Shown here piece by piece: positions 28,545 through 37,489 of a stretch of 64,000 nt of DNA (positions are counted from its first letter, which is position 1; every line of letters starts with the position of its first letter). A program made the translations under genes and the position numbers. Where the stretch lies: contig DATAJP010000002.1 in the NCBI GenBank assembly GCA_036262055.1, positions 950,177-1,014,176 of the forward strand. Reading direction: 5' to 3'. The notes under the pieces are model-generated. The model did no database searches, had not been told where the DNA came from, and was given only the letters and a program-made list of their open reading frames with translations. The DNA is from Ignavibacteria bacterium. Its GTDB lineage: Bacteria > Bacteroidota > Ignavibacteria > Tepidaquicellales > Tepidaquicellaceae.

Positions 28545-28754
28545 AAATTAATAAATTAAAGAAATTAATTAAAACACTTTTTTAAATTTCACGCCATAAA
28601 TTGTATCTGTCCTGTAGCACAACTTATGGTCTTTGTCTTTAAAGAGGTAAAGAAACGGGGTCTATAAATTTAAAATTAATTTACGAAATTTTTTTGTATC
28701 ATTGTTTTTAACAAAAAAACTCAGTCACGAGTTTCAAAAACATAATAAAAATTT

Positions 28755-29375
28755 TTGACAGAAAAAAGATATAATAAGATTAAAAACGTTGTTGAGAAAA
28801 GACAACCGGAATTAACTGTTGTGCTCGAAAATATCACTGATCCGCATAATGTTAGCGCAATCCTTAGAACTGCAGAAGTAGCGGGAATTGACGAGGTTTA
28901 TTTAATCTATAATTCGGGAGAATTTCCCAAAATCGGCAAAAACTCCTCTGCAAGTGCTAAAAAATGGGTGGAATTACATAAATTTGATAGTGTAAAAGAT
29001 TGTTTTGATGAACTTCATAATAGAGGATTCAATATTTTTTCGACAGCAATTGTCGAAAATGGCGAAAATTACTCATTATATGACCTCGATTTTTCACAAA
29101 AATCAGCTATTGTCTTGGGAAATGAAGTTATGGGTGTATCTGAAGATGTTATTAGGAATGCTGATAAAAATTTCCTGATTCCGATGTTCGGAATGATTCA
29201 GTCTTTGAACGTTTCGGTGACAGCGGGCATTTGTATTTTTGAGGCAGTGAGACAAAGGTTAAAAGCAGGGAAATATGATGAATCAATGCACAACGAAAAT
29301 GAATTAAATTTAAAGCTTCAAAAATATATCTTAAAAGCTGACAGATACGGACTTCCGCCAATTACCAATGATTAG
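28755..29375 (+). CDS. trmH: SpoU/TrmH-family tRNA 2'-O-methyltransferase
   Basis: 206 residues from a TTG start; no ATG is available before the conserved N-terminus. All three SPOUT motifs are present: motif 1 ENITDPHNVSAILRTAEVAG, motif 2 IVLGNEVMGVSEDV and motif 3 IQSLNVSVTAGICIFEA. The C-terminal extension resembles TrmH, which methylates G18 in tRNA D-loops. An rRNA-targeting relative cannot be excluded. A family B repeat separates it from kdsA. Confidence 0.85.
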   Translation: MTEKRYNKIKNVVEKRQPELTVVLENITDPHNVSAILRTAEVAGIDEVYLIYNSGEFPKIGKNSSASAKKWVELHKFDSVKDCFDELHNRGFNIFSTAIVENGENYSLYDLDFSQKSAIVLGNEVMGVSEDVIRNADKNFLIPMFGMIQSLNVSVTAGICIFEAVRQRLKAGKYDESMHNENELNLKLQKYILKADRYGLPPITND

Positions 29376-29381
29376 TAGAGT

Positions 29382-29407
29382 GTCATTCTGAGCGAAGCGA
29401 AGAATCC
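29382..29407. repeat. Intergenic repeat, family B
   Basis: GTCATTCTGAGCGAAGCGAA followed by GAATCC, directly after trmH. A near-identical reverse-oriented copy lies at 32776-32801 and a variant at 20898. The element is not coding in any conserved frame. Confidence 0.8.
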
Positions 29408-29439
29408 CCTGACTGTTGGCAAAATAGATTGACTAATTA

Positions 29440-30252
29440 ATGATAGACTATAAAACCCTAAAAAACAAAAAAACATTTTTTCTAATTGCAGGACCCTGCG
29501 TGGTTGAAAGCAAGGATTTGGTATTTAAAGTCTGCAATGAGCTGAAAAAAATTACAGACAAACAAAAAATTCCGTTTATATTCAAAGCATCATATTCTAA
29601 AGCAAACAGGACATCTGCAAAATCTTTCAGAACAATCGGAGTCGATAAAGCCCTTGAGATTTTATCAAAAGTTCGTAAAGAGTTTGATGTTCCTGTTTTA
29701 ACCGATGTTCACAGTGAGCTTGATGTCGAGCTTGCAGCAGATGTTGTCGATGTTTTGCAGATACCTGCGTTTCTTTCACGACAAACCGAACTCCTTGAAG
29801 CTGCCGGTAATACAGGAAAAATTGTCAACATAAAAAAAGGACAGTTTCTTTCACCGTTTGATATGCAATATCAGGCAGAGAAAGTTGCATTAACAGGAAA
29901 TAAAAAAATAATGTTAACTGAACGCGGCTCGACATTCGGCTATAACAATCTAGTTGTTGATTTTCGCGGATTGCCTGTAATGAAAAATTTCGGATATCCG
30001 GTTGTGTTCGATGCGACGCATTCTGTTCAGATGCCTTCAAAAGAAAACGGTGTGAGCGGAGGAAATCCCGAGTTTATCGAACCGCTTGCAAAAGCTGCAC
30101 TCGCGGCTGGCGCAGAAGGAATTTTTATTGAAACACATCCGAACCCTTCCAGAGCATTAAGTGACGGAAGCAACATGATAAAACTAACCAACGTTCAAGA
30201 TTTATTAATTAAACTGAAAAGAGTATTTAATGCCGTCAATAGCAAAGATTAA
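29440..30252 (+). CDS. kdsA: 3-deoxy-8-phosphooctulonate synthase
   Basis: 270 residues. FLIAGPCVVESKDLVFKV, FKASYSKANRTSAKSFR, TDVHSELDVELAADVVDVLQ and IPAFLSRQTELLEAAG are diagnostic. The late FIETHPNPSRALSDGSNM contains catalytic-site residues. It condenses arabinose-5-phosphate and phosphoenolpyruvate to Kdo-8-phosphate for lipopolysaccharide core, so the organism has, or descends from a lineage with, an LPS-bearing outer membrane. The next gene starts inside its last 23 bp. Confidence 0.96.
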   Translation: MIDYKTLKNKKTFFLIAGPCVVESKDLVFKVCNELKKITDKQKIPFIFKASYSKANRTSAKSFRTIGVDKALEILSKVRKEFDVPVLTDVHSELDVELAADVVDVLQIPAFLSRQTELLEAAGNTGKIVNIKKGQFLSPFDMQYQAEKVALTGNKKIMLTERGSTFGYNNLVVDFRGLPVMKNFGYPVVFDATHSVQMPSKENGVSGGNPEFIEPLAKAALAAGAEGIFIETHPNPSRALSDGSNMIKLTNVQDLLIKLKRVFNAVNSKD

Positions 30253-32665
30253 ACAAAAAAAACAAATCATAAACCCTGCAAATTATGCGGGAATATTCTT
30301 AATCGCCTCATCAACTTTACTCCTTGAATTCACACTTACAAGAATTCTCTCAATTGTTCTCTGGTATCATTTCGCGTTTATGGTTATCAGCGTTGCGCTT
30401 CTCGGTTATGGTATCAGCGGGACGTTTCTGGCAATCAACAACAAGCTGCGTGATTATAATATTGACAAACTCTTAACGTGGCTTTCGCTTGTCTTCGGGG
30501 TAAGCGTTTTGTTTATTTTTATTCTGATGAATAAAATTCCTTTTGACCCGTTTAGTTTATTCAGCGACAGCGTGCAGTTCTTTTATCTTCCGGTTTATTA
30601 TTTATTAATAACATTACCTTTTTTTATTTCGGGACTTATAATTTCTTTGCTGTTAACAAAGTTCAAGGGTGACATAAATAAATTATATTCTTATGATTTA
30701 ATTGGCGCAGGGCTTGCCTGCTTTGTGTTTGTTCTTGTGATGCCTGCATTCGGCGGAAACGGAACGATTGTGTTCGTAGCTATGGGCGGATTTTTAGCAG
30801 CTATTGTATTTGGAATTCAAAATCATAAGTGGCTCTCGCTTGTAAATTTTTTCTTAATCGGTTTTTGTTTCTTGTTTTTGGCTGACCGTGATAACATGCT
30901 TCCGATAAATTCGTCCCCGAATAAAATCTACGGCAACTTCTTAAAGCAAAATCCCGATAAAAAGCTTTTAACCGAATGGAATATCTTTTCCAAAGTTGAT
31001 GTAATGAAAGAAGACGGACCTTCTGAGGACGGTATCGATGTTTATACTGCAATCATAGATGACGGAAACGCAACAACCACGATTCCTAATGTTAAAGCTC
31101 TACCATTACCCAACAAACCCGCAGACGCATCTAACATGGCTTTTGCTCCGCTCGACTCTATTAATAGAGTGTTCATAATAGGTTCTGCAGGCGGCGGAGA
31201 AATTCTCACTAGTTTATATCATGATGCAAAAGATGTAACCGCAGTAGAGATAAATGGAGCAATAAATGATATTATACAAAATAAACTCCGTTATTGGACA
31301 GGACCCTTAATTAACGGTAACAAAAATGTTCGACTGATTACCGATGATGCGCGAAACATAATGAGCGGAAAAAGAATTGTTTATGATGTAATAATTTCAG
31401 CGCATACAATCTCTTCTTCGGCAATTTCAAGCGGAGCAATGAGCCTGGTTGAAAATTATATCTTGACACAGGAAGCAGTCGAAGAATATTTATATCATCT
31501 GAATAACAACGGCGGAGTTTTATATATTACAAGACCTGAAACACAAGTGCCGAAACTAATAACAACACTTCGCAAAGCACGAGAGAAAACTAGTCAGGGA
31601 ATTGAAAACAGCAAAAATTGTTTTATAATTTTCCGCAGACCACCGTCTGAATTCGAAGGTGAAAAAAGTTTTATGGGCGGGGTGCTTTATAAGAAAAACG
31701 GTTTTACCGAAGATGAAATCATTCGCGTAAAAAATGAAGCGGCATCGTTGAGTTTGAATATAGAATATGACCCGACCTCAAAACAGGAAGGACCATATAA
31801 AGAGTTAATAGAGACTGATAATCTTGATGGTGTAATAGCAAATTATAAAACCAATATTCAGCCGGCAACGGATAACAAACCTTATTTTGACGACAATCTT
31901 GGATTCGGAAGTTTATCCTGGGAAAACATGAGTGAGGTATTTAAGCAAAACGATAAGGCAATTCTTGCTTTGAAAGACAGACCCGTTGCGCAGACAACTT
32001 TGATTGTAATTTTAATTCAATCAATTGTCGCTGCTGCGTTTTTCATTTTGCTTCCTTTGAAATTCATAAAAGACAAAGGCGATAAAAAATTTAATAAGAG
32101 CTATCTGGTTTATTTTGCTTGTCTTGGGCTTGGATATATAATGATACAGGTCAGCATGATTCAGAAGTTCACGCTGTTTCTCGGACAGCCTGTTTATACA
32201 TTGCTGACTGTTATTTCAACGATGTTGATATTTTCAGGTTTTGGGAGCATGTTCTCAACTAAATTTTTCAAGGGCTCAAATAAAAAACTTATAATTATTT
32301 TCAGCATAATAGCACTGTTTGTAATAGCAATAGGAATTTTAAACCCGATTTTATTTTCATCATCGGTTAGAATGGAAATTCATTGGAGAATATTAATCAC
32401 TGTCGCAATGATTGCACCGCTTGGCTTCTTTATGGGAATGCCATTCCCGATTGGCTTATCGCTCATTGGCGATAATCAGAAAAAGTTTGTTGCTCTCTCA
32501 TGGGGAGTGAACGGATTTTTCAGCGTCATCGGAACTGTTATGACTATTATGCTTGCAATGACAACAGGATTTATGTTTGTGTTTATCCTGAGCGCGTTGA
32601 TTTATGCAATAGCAATGATTTTTATTTTAAAACAAAACAGGTTTGTGATACAAACTCAAGGTTAA
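30230..32665 (+). CDS. Spermidine-synthase-like membrane protein
   Basis: 811 residues. About six N-terminal membrane helices (roughly 15-220) are followed by a soluble Rossmann domain, with a SAM-site-like GSAGGGEILTSLYHDAKDVT and acidic VEIN at strand 2. About six more helices follow near the C-terminus (residues 590-800), such as GFFMGMPFPIGLSLIG. The layout matches MFS-fused spermidine-synthase homologues, which often lack proven aminopropyltransferase activity. It overlaps kdsA by 23 bp, so coupling to an envelope pathway is possible. Its acceptor and biological role are unknown. Confidence 0.75.
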   Translation: MPSIAKIKQKKQIINPANYAGIFLIASSTLLLEFTLTRILSIVLWYHFAFMVISVALLGYGISGTFLAINNKLRDYNIDKLLTWLSLVFGVSVLFIFILMNKIPFDPFSLFSDSVQFFYLPVYYLLITLPFFISGLIISLLLTKFKGDINKLYSYDLIGAGLACFVFVLVMPAFGGNGTIVFVAMGGFLAAIVFGIQNHKWLSLVNFFLIGFCFLFLADRDNMLPINSSPNKIYGNFLKQNPDKKLLTEWNIFSKVDVMKEDGPSEDGIDVYTAIIDDGNATTTIPNVKALPLPNKPADASNMAFAPLDSINRVFIIGSAGGGEILTSLYHDAKDVTAVEINGAINDIIQNKLRYWTGPLINGNKNVRLITDDARNIMSGKRIVYDVIISAHTISSSAISSGAMSLVENYILTQEAVEEYLYHLNNNGGVLYITRPETQVPKLITTLRKAREKTSQGIENSKNCFIIFRRPPSEFEGEKSFMGGVLYKKNGFTEDEIIRVKNEAASLSLNIEYDPTSKQEGPYKELIETDNLDGVIANYKTNIQPATDNKPYFDDNLGFGSLSWENMSEVFKQNDKAILALKDRPVAQTTLIVILIQSIVAAAFFILLPLKFIKDKGDKKFNKSYLVYFACLGLGYIMIQVSMIQKFTLFLGQPVYTLLTVISTMLIFSGFGSMFSTKFFKGSNKKLIIIFSIIALFVIAIGILNPILFSSSVRMEIHWRILITVAMIAPLGFFMGMPFPIGLSLIGDNQKKFVALSWGVNGFFSVIGTVMTIMLAMTTGFMFVFILSALIYAIAMIFILKQNRFVIQTQG

Positions 32666-32668
32666 TTT

Positions 32669-32725
32669 AGTAAGACATACATTCCTGTCTGTCTGGACAG
32701 GCAAAAATGCCTGTCCTACTAAAAT
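32669..32725. repeat. Intergenic repeat, family C (left of pfkA)
   Basis: About 55 bases, from AGTAAGACATACATTCCTGT to GCCTGTCCTACTAAAAT. It contains two imperfect palindromes (ACAT..TGTC and GGACAGGCA..TGCCTGTCC). Its reverse complement recurs at 33904-33960 with only a few changes, and a shorter copy lies at 43724. Confidence 0.85.
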
Positions 32726-32737
32726 TTTTTTGAAGTC

Positions 32738-32757
32738 ATTCCCGCGCAGGCGGGAAT
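32738..32757. repeat. Palindromic intergenic repeat, family A
   Basis: ATTCCCGC-GCAG-GCGGGAAT, a perfect 8-bp stem, preceded by GAAGTC exactly as at 33876. Confidence 0.85.
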
Positions 32758-32775
32758 CCCAGTATTAGAACGAAT

Positions 32776-32801
32776 GAGATTCTTCGTTTCGCTCAGAATG
32801 A
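32776..32801. repeat. Intergenic repeat, family B (reverse)
   Basis: GAGATTCTTCGTTTCGCTCAG followed by AATGA. The reverse complement matches the 29382 copy apart from a single base in its shared core. It ends about 17 bp before the pfkA start codon. Confidence 0.75.
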
Positions 32802-32817
32802 AAAAGGAAATATAATT

Positions 32818-33861
32818 ATGAAAGTTGGAATATTAACATCAGGGGGTGATTGTCCGGGACTTAATGCGGTTCTTCGCGCAATCGTGAGAAAAGGAATGGA
32901 ATATAAATTCGACTGCATAGGCATACTAAACGGCTGGCAGGGAATTTTTGACGAAAAGTATCTTCATCTCGGAAGCAAGGAAGTAAGCGGAATAATCGCA
33001 CGCGGCGGGACGATTCTTGGTACGTCAAGATTCAGCCCGTTCACTGTCGAAGGCGGTAAAGAAACCCTGATGAAAAAAATTTATAAAGCCGACTTCGATG
33101 CAATCATTGCAATAGGCGGCGAGGGGTCTATGCATGTAGCCCAACTCGCGTATGAAGCGGGCGTTCATATTGTTGGTGTGCCGAAAACAATAGACAATGA
33201 CATCTACGGAACTGATTTTACTTTTGGTTTTGATACTGCCGTGAGCATTGCGACCGAAGCCGTTGACCGTCTGCACACGACTGCAGAGTCGCATCACAGG
33301 GTTATGGTGCTTGAGGTGATGGGCAGGCATGCAGGATGGATTGCGGTATATTCGGGAATTGCCGGAGGTGCAGATGCAGTTTTGATTCCTGAGTATCACG
33401 TTTCAATCGATGAAGTTGTAGATGTAATTAAAAACCGCTACACAAAAGGAAAGTTATTTTCCATCATTGTAGTTGCTGAGGGCGCGACATATATCGAAGA
33501 TGAAATCAAAGCAATCAAATACGACAAAAAAGAATTTGAGAAAAAAGATGACTTCGGAAGAAACCGTTTAGGCGGTATAGGGTATCTGCTTGCGGAAGAA
33601 ATCGAAGCACGCTCGGGATTTGAAACCCGCGCAACGATTCTGGGATATGTTCAGCGCGGAGGAATACCGACTGCATTCGACAGGATGCTCGGCACACGCT
33701 ACGGTGTTTATGCAATGGAAATGGTTCACGATAAAAAATTCGGAAGAATGGCAGCGATTCACTCGACGCAACTCACTGACATTCCAATTACCAAAGCAAT
33801 CAGCAAGCTCAAAACCGTCGATGAAGAGACATACAAAATAGCCAAAGTGTTTTTTAGGTAA
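32818..33861 (+). CDS. pfkA: 6-phosphofructokinase, group III-like (donor uncertain)
   Basis: 347 residues. LTSGGDCPGLNAVLRAIV, AIGGEGSMHVAQLA, VPKTIDNDIYGTDFTFGFDT and MGRHAGWIAV are phosphofructokinase motifs. At the two donor-discriminating sites it has Gly103 (ATP-like) but Lys123 (in PKTIDND, as in PPi enzymes), and GGEGS replaces GGDGS. This mix is characteristic of the group III/X clade, whose members may use either donor. The enzyme phosphorylates fructose-6-phosphate in glycolysis. The gene is bracketed by palindromic repeats on both sides and has a weak AAGGAA before ATG. Confidence 0.92.
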   Translation: MKVGILTSGGDCPGLNAVLRAIVRKGMEYKFDCIGILNGWQGIFDEKYLHLGSKEVSGIIARGGTILGTSRFSPFTVEGGKETLMKKIYKADFDAIIAIGGEGSMHVAQLAYEAGVHIVGVPKTIDNDIYGTDFTFGFDTAVSIATEAVDRLHTTAESHHRVMVLEVMGRHAGWIAVYSGIAGGADAVLIPEYHVSIDEVVDVIKNRYTKGKLFSIIVVAEGATYIEDEIKAIKYDKKEFEKKDDFGRNRLGGIGYLLAEEIEARSGFETRATILGYVQRGGIPTAFDRMLGTRYGVYAMEMVHDKKFGRMAAIHSTQLTDIPITKAISKLKTVDEETYKIAKVFFR

Positions 33862-33875
33862 TCTTTTGTGAAGTC

Positions 33876-33895
33876 ATTCCCGTGCAGGCGGGAAT
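33876..33895. repeat. Palindromic intergenic repeat, family A
   Basis: ATTCCCGT-GCAG-GCGGGAAT. One base breaks the stem found in the other copies, giving a G-T wobble. It is in the same orientation as the 32738 copy. Confidence 0.8.
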
Positions 33896-33903
33896 AAAAT
33901 AAA

Positions 33904-33960
33904 TTAGTAGGACAGGCATTCTTGCCTGTCCAGACAGACAGGAATGTCTGTCTTACTTAG
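33904..33960. repeat. Intergenic repeat, family C, inverted copy (right of pfkA)
   Basis: Starts TTAGTAGGACAGGCATTC and ends GAATGTCTGTCTTACTTAG. It is the near-perfect reverse complement of the 32669 copy. It supplies the false upstream start (33944) of the permease gene. Confidence 0.85.
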
Positions 33961-33967
33961 CATCATT

Positions 33968-35395
33968 ATGCCAAAGGTTAAAGAAGAATTTATTCATTAC
34001 TCGGGGCTTGCAACACGGCTTGGACTTTTCACTGCTCTGCTGATTGTAATAAGCTCGATGATTGGTTCGGGTGTTTTCAAAAAGCTCGCGCCGATGACCG
34101 ACGGACTTGAGTCAGGCGGACTTGTTCTTCTGGCATGGCTGATTGCAGGTATCATAACCTTGTTCGGCGCGGCAACGAATGCCGAAGTCGCCGGACTAAT
34201 CGCCGAGCCGGGCGGACAGTATGTTTACTTCAAAGAAATGTTCGGGAAAGCATTTGCTTTTTTATACGGATGGTCATGTTTTTCCGTTATTCAGTCTGCT
34301 TCAATTGCATCGATTGCTTATGTATTTGCTGAGTCGGTTAATGTCATTCTTCCGCTTCCGCATTTGTCGCCTGATTTAGAAAGTTTTTCAATTCTCGGAA
34401 TTTTCAATCCGCTGAATAACTTTGGCGTAAAGATGCTGACGATTGTTACGATTTTATTTTTAACATCCGCGAATTATCTTGGTGTAATTTTCGGTGGATA
34501 CATCTCGAATATTTTTACGATTCTTAAAGTAACGGGAATTTTTGTAATCATAATTCTCGGCTTAACCATAAGCGGCGGCTCGGTTGAAAATCTTGCGCCA
34601 ATCGGAGAAAATCCTGGAGCGGCATATAACGGCACTTCACTCGGACTTTTCGGAGCTATGTTTGCGGCAATGCTTGGTGCGTTCTGGGCTTATGACGGAT
34701 GGAATAACATCGGCTATCTCGGCGGTGAGGTGAAAAATCCCAAACGAAACATTCCTATCGCGCTCTTCGGAGGAGTTAGCATCGTAATATTTATTTATCT
34801 GCTTATAAATTTTGTTTATTTGTATGTTCTGCCGGTTGATATGGTAATAGAATATGCAAATCGCGAAAACACAATCATTGCTGTTGAGGTTATGCGAAGC
34901 TTCACGGGGAATTACGGAGCATTTTTTATTTCGCTGCTGATTATGGTTTCAACTTTCGGAACAACAAACGGAAGCATACTTGCATCATCGAGAATTTATT
35001 TTGCAATGGCTCGCGACAGATTATTTTTTAAATCAGCCGCAAAGGTTCATCCGAAATTCAGAACTCCTTATACTTCACTTGTCATTCAGGGAGCATGGGC
35101 AAGCGTGCTTACACTCAGCGGAACGTTTGACCAGCTTACAGACATGCTCATCTTTGCTTCGTTTATTTTTTATGGAGCAGGCGCGCTTGGTGTGTTTGTT
35201 CTCAGAAAAAAAATGAAAGACCAGCATCGCCCGTATAAAGTCTGGGGCTATCCGTGGATACCCGGAATTTTTGTGCTGTTCTGCGCAGTGCTTGTGGTCG
35301 TAACAATCATTCAAAACCCGCGCGACGCAGGAATCGGTCTCGTACTTGTGTTAATCGGAATACCGTTTTATTATATCTGGAAAGAAAAAAAATAA
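33968..35395 (+). CDS. APC-superfamily amino-acid permease
   Basis: 475 residues from the ATG at 33968. An ATG at 33944 is in frame but lies inside a family C repeat, so the later one is preferred. About twelve membrane helices are visible. The first contains SSMIGSGVFKKLAPM, the unwound substrate-binding Gly motif of APC transporters. WLIAGIITLFGAATNAEVAG and AMLGAFWAYDGWNNIGYLGG (helix 6) also fit. Relatives of this length are LAT/YfnA-like exchangers or symporters for neutral amino acids. The substrate is not determined. Confidence 0.88.
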   Translation: MPKVKEEFIHYSGLATRLGLFTALLIVISSMIGSGVFKKLAPMTDGLESGGLVLLAWLIAGIITLFGAATNAEVAGLIAEPGGQYVYFKEMFGKAFAFLYGWSCFSVIQSASIASIAYVFAESVNVILPLPHLSPDLESFSILGIFNPLNNFGVKMLTIVTILFLTSANYLGVIFGGYISNIFTILKVTGIFVIIILGLTISGGSVENLAPIGENPGAAYNGTSLGLFGAMFAAMLGAFWAYDGWNNIGYLGGEVKNPKRNIPIALFGGVSIVIFIYLLINFVYLYVLPVDMVIEYANRENTIIAVEVMRSFTGNYGAFFISLLIMVSTFGTTNGSILASSRIYFAMARDRLFFKSAAKVHPKFRTPYTSLVIQGAWASVLTLSGTFDQLTDMLIFASFIFYGAGALGVFVLRKKMKDQHRPYKVWGYPWIPGIFVLFCAVLVVVTIIQNPRDAGIGLVLVLIGIPFYYIWKEKK

Positions 35396-35406
35396 TCGAA
35401 AAGTAA

Positions 35407-36270
35407 CTACTTCTTATAATACCTCGGTCTTGAGAGCGAGTTCATGTAATTTGCTATCTGATAAGCTTCTTCGGTTGTTAAGCTTCCTCTGTCGTTATAA
35501 GGCATTTCATGATAAAGAAATTTCGCTGACTTTTCCAATGTATGCATTCCTGCTCCGTTATTATAGCTGTCGGGTCCTGCAATAGGAGGGATTATATAAA
35601 CATATCCATCAGGATGTTCATCAAGATTGTTAGGTGCGCCAAGCCCTTCCGAACCGTGGCATGTCATGCATTTTCTTATGTACATTTGTTTCCCGACTGC
35701 AGTATCTAATGTTCCCGTGAACGGCTTTATATCGGGTATTCCTTCATACTGCACTTTCACGTGTGCAGGAATATCTTGGCTAATGAAATTGAGATATGCA
35801 ATTATGGATTTCAGTTCATAGCTGTCAGAAGGAAGAGCTCTTCCGTTCAAGCTTCTTTCAAAACAATTGTTTACTCGTTCAACCAAATCCAATGTATCAT
35901 TAAATCTAGCTATATATTGCGGATATCTTCCCACAACACCGACAAGATTAAGTGTATTTTTCTCAGTTCCTGCTCTGAAATGACAGTTTGAGCAGGTCAG
36001 GTTATTTCCCGCATATTTTAAAGAAGGATTTTTTGCATGTGGTCCGACTATTTTAGCCGTATTCATCAGAATCTCATTGCCGTATTTTATCATTTTTCCG
36101 GAATCGCTGTTAAGGTCTAACCGCTTGATGTTTGGATAAACCCATGCAGCAAGTGAGTCATTAACCATTCCGGGTTTCGGTACATTCAAAACATTGCTTT
36201 TTATGATTATGTATGCCAGAAGGACAACAACAAAACAAATAAGAATAATGTGGAATTTGTCTAATTTCAT
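35407..36270 (-). CDS. tsdA: Dihaem c-type cytochrome, TsdA-like thiosulfate dehydrogenase/tetrathionate reductase
   Basis: 287 residues from the ATG at 36270. An upstream start at 36309 adds 13 residues before the membrane anchor and is less likely. The anchor is ICFVVVLLAYIIIKS. Haem 1 binds at C93-SN-C96-H97 and haem 2 at C201-MT-C204-H205. Cys136, in NNCFERSLNGRALP, aligns with the unusual cysteine axial ligand of TsdA, and GVVGRYPQYIARFND and HEMPYND (M256) also match. The family oxidises two thiosulfates to tetrathionate, or the reverse. No Sox genes are nearby. Periplasmic, membrane-anchored. Confidence 0.82.
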   Translation of the reverse strand: MKLDKFHIILICFVVVLLAYIIIKSNVLNVPKPGMVNDSLAAWVYPNIKRLDLNSDSGKMIKYGNEILMNTAKIVGPHAKNPSLKYAGNNLTCSNCHFRAGTEKNTLNLVGVVGRYPQYIARFNDTLDLVERVNNCFERSLNGRALPSDSYELKSIIAYLNFISQDIPAHVKVQYEGIPDIKPFTGTLDTAVGKQMYIRKCMTCHGSEGLGAPNNLDEHPDGYVYIIPPIAGPDSYNNGAGMHTLEKSAKFLYHEMPYNDRGSLTTEEAYQIANYMNSLSRPRYYKK

Positions 36271-36408
36271 AAGGCAAAAAATGAAATAAAGTTGTGTTAA
36301 AAAAGGCAAATAAAATTTAAAAAAACAAGTGAGTAAATTAATAATCCCTTAATAATAACTTTAAAACTAAATTTCTAATAGGTATTTTGTTTAAACCAAA
36401 ATCCAAAC

Positions 36409-37053
36409 ATGAAAATATTTATCGATACCGCCAATCTTGATGAAATAAAAGAAGCTGCCGCTATGGGAATTCTTGACGGTGTCACTACAAACCCTTCGCT
36501 CGTCTCAAAAGAAGGACATAAAGACTTCCGCGCAATGCTTGAAAAAATTTGTTCGATTGTTGATGGCGATATCAGCGCTGAGGTGATTTCTACAAAAAGC
36601 GAAGACATTCTAAAAGAAGGACGTGAGCTTGCAAAAATTCATCCGAACATTGTAGTTAAGGTGCCCTTGATAAAAGAAGGATTAAAAGCTGTAAAAGTTT
36701 TTTCATCAGAAGGGATAAGAACAAACGTTACTCTTTGTTTCTCTGCATCGCAGGCACTTCTTGCCGCGAAAGCAGGAGCATATATAATTAGCCCCTTTGT
36801 CGGACGGCTTGATGACATCTCACAAAACGGTATGGAGCTTATTGCGCAAATCGTGAACATATACAGAAACTATGATTACCAGACACAGGTTTTGGTTGCA
36901 TCGGTCAGGCACCCGCTGCATTTTGTTGATTCTGCAATGATGGGAGCAGATATTGCAACAATGCCTTTTAAAGTCATTGAAATGCTTGTAAAACACCCTC
37001 TAACTAATATCGGTCTTGAGAAATTCCTAAGCGACTGGAAGAAAAATCAATAA
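36409..37053 (+). CDS. tal: Transaldolase / fructose-6-phosphate aldolase (TalC-like, short form)
   Basis: 214 residues, the small decameric form. [30 protein letters not shown], the Schiff-base lysine K84 ([14 protein letters not shown]), [16 protein letters not shown] and SPFVGRLDD are all present. It transfers dihydroxyacetone units in the pentose-phosphate pathway or cleaves fructose-6-phosphate. The short form does not separate the two activities. hicB starts 3 bp after its stop, so the TA pair may share its transcript. Confidence 0.93.
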   Translation: MKIFIDTANLDEIKEAAAMGILDGVTTNPSLVSKEGHKDFRAMLEKICSIVDGDISAEVISTKSEDILKEGRELAKIHPNIVVKVPLIKEGLKAVKVFSSEGIRTNVTLCFSASQALLAAKAGAYIISPFVGRLDDISQNGMELIAQIVNIYRNYDYQTQVLVASVRHPLHFVDSAMMGADIATMPFKVIEMLVKHPLTNIGLEKFLSDWKKNQ

Positions 37054-37056
37054 AAT

Positions 37057-37281
37057 ATGATATATAATTATAGAACTCTTTTAAGGAAAGAACCTGAAGG
37101 TGGATATACAGTTTTTATTCCCTCACTTCCCGGATGTATAAGCTATGGTGAAACCATGGAAGAAAGTATAAAGAACATTAAAGAAGCAGTTGAATTATAT
37201 ATTGAAACTAAAAATGAATTAGGTGAAGAAATTCCAACGGAAGAGGAAACTTTTGAATACAATATAAAAGTTGAAGTCTAA
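37057..37281 (+). CDS. hicB: HicB-family antitoxin
   Basis: 74 residues. The RNase H-like HicB fold is visible in GGYTVFIPSLPGCISYGETM followed by EESIKNIKEAVELYIE. There is no C-terminal helix-turn-helix or ribbon-helix-helix, so this short form may not bind DNA itself. It lies directly before the toxin gene with no gap, in the B-A order. Confidence 0.85.
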   Translation: MIYNYRTLLRKEPEGGYTVFIPSLPGCISYGETMEESIKNIKEAVELYIETKNELGEEIPTEEETFEYNIKVEV

Positions 37282-37485
37282 TTGAAACCAAAAGAATTAA
37301 TAAAAATTTTGGAATCAAAAGGATTTTATCTCAAACGTTCAAAAGGAAGCCATCAAATTTTTAGAAATGATGAAACCGGAAAAATGACAGTTGTTCCTGT
37401 TCATAATAGAGATTTACCCATTGGGACCTTTAATGAAATTTTAAAGCAAGCCGGAATCACTAAAGACGATTTAACCAAAAAATAA
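37282..37485 (+). CDS. hicA: HicA-family mRNA interferase toxin
   Basis: 67 residues. The dsRBD-like fold contains the catalytic histidine H24 in KRSKGSHQIFRND, plus VPVHNRDLPIGTFNEILKQA. It begins with TTG immediately after the hicB stop. HicA cleaves mRNA independently of the ribosome until HicB binds it. gcvT starts 4 bp downstream. Confidence 0.85.
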   Translation: MKPKELIKILESKGFYLKRSKGSHQIFRNDETGKMTVVPVHNRDLPIGTFNEILKQAGITKDDLTKK

Positions 37486-37489
37486 AATT

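Noticed and set aside
33025-33399. 124-codon antisense open frame opposite pfkA
   Set aside because: It mirrors conserved PFK motifs and has no family features or start context.
33944-33967. Upstream ATG for the APC permease gene
   Set aside because: The codons are part of the family C repeat; the next ATG at 33968 starts a normal permease N-terminus.
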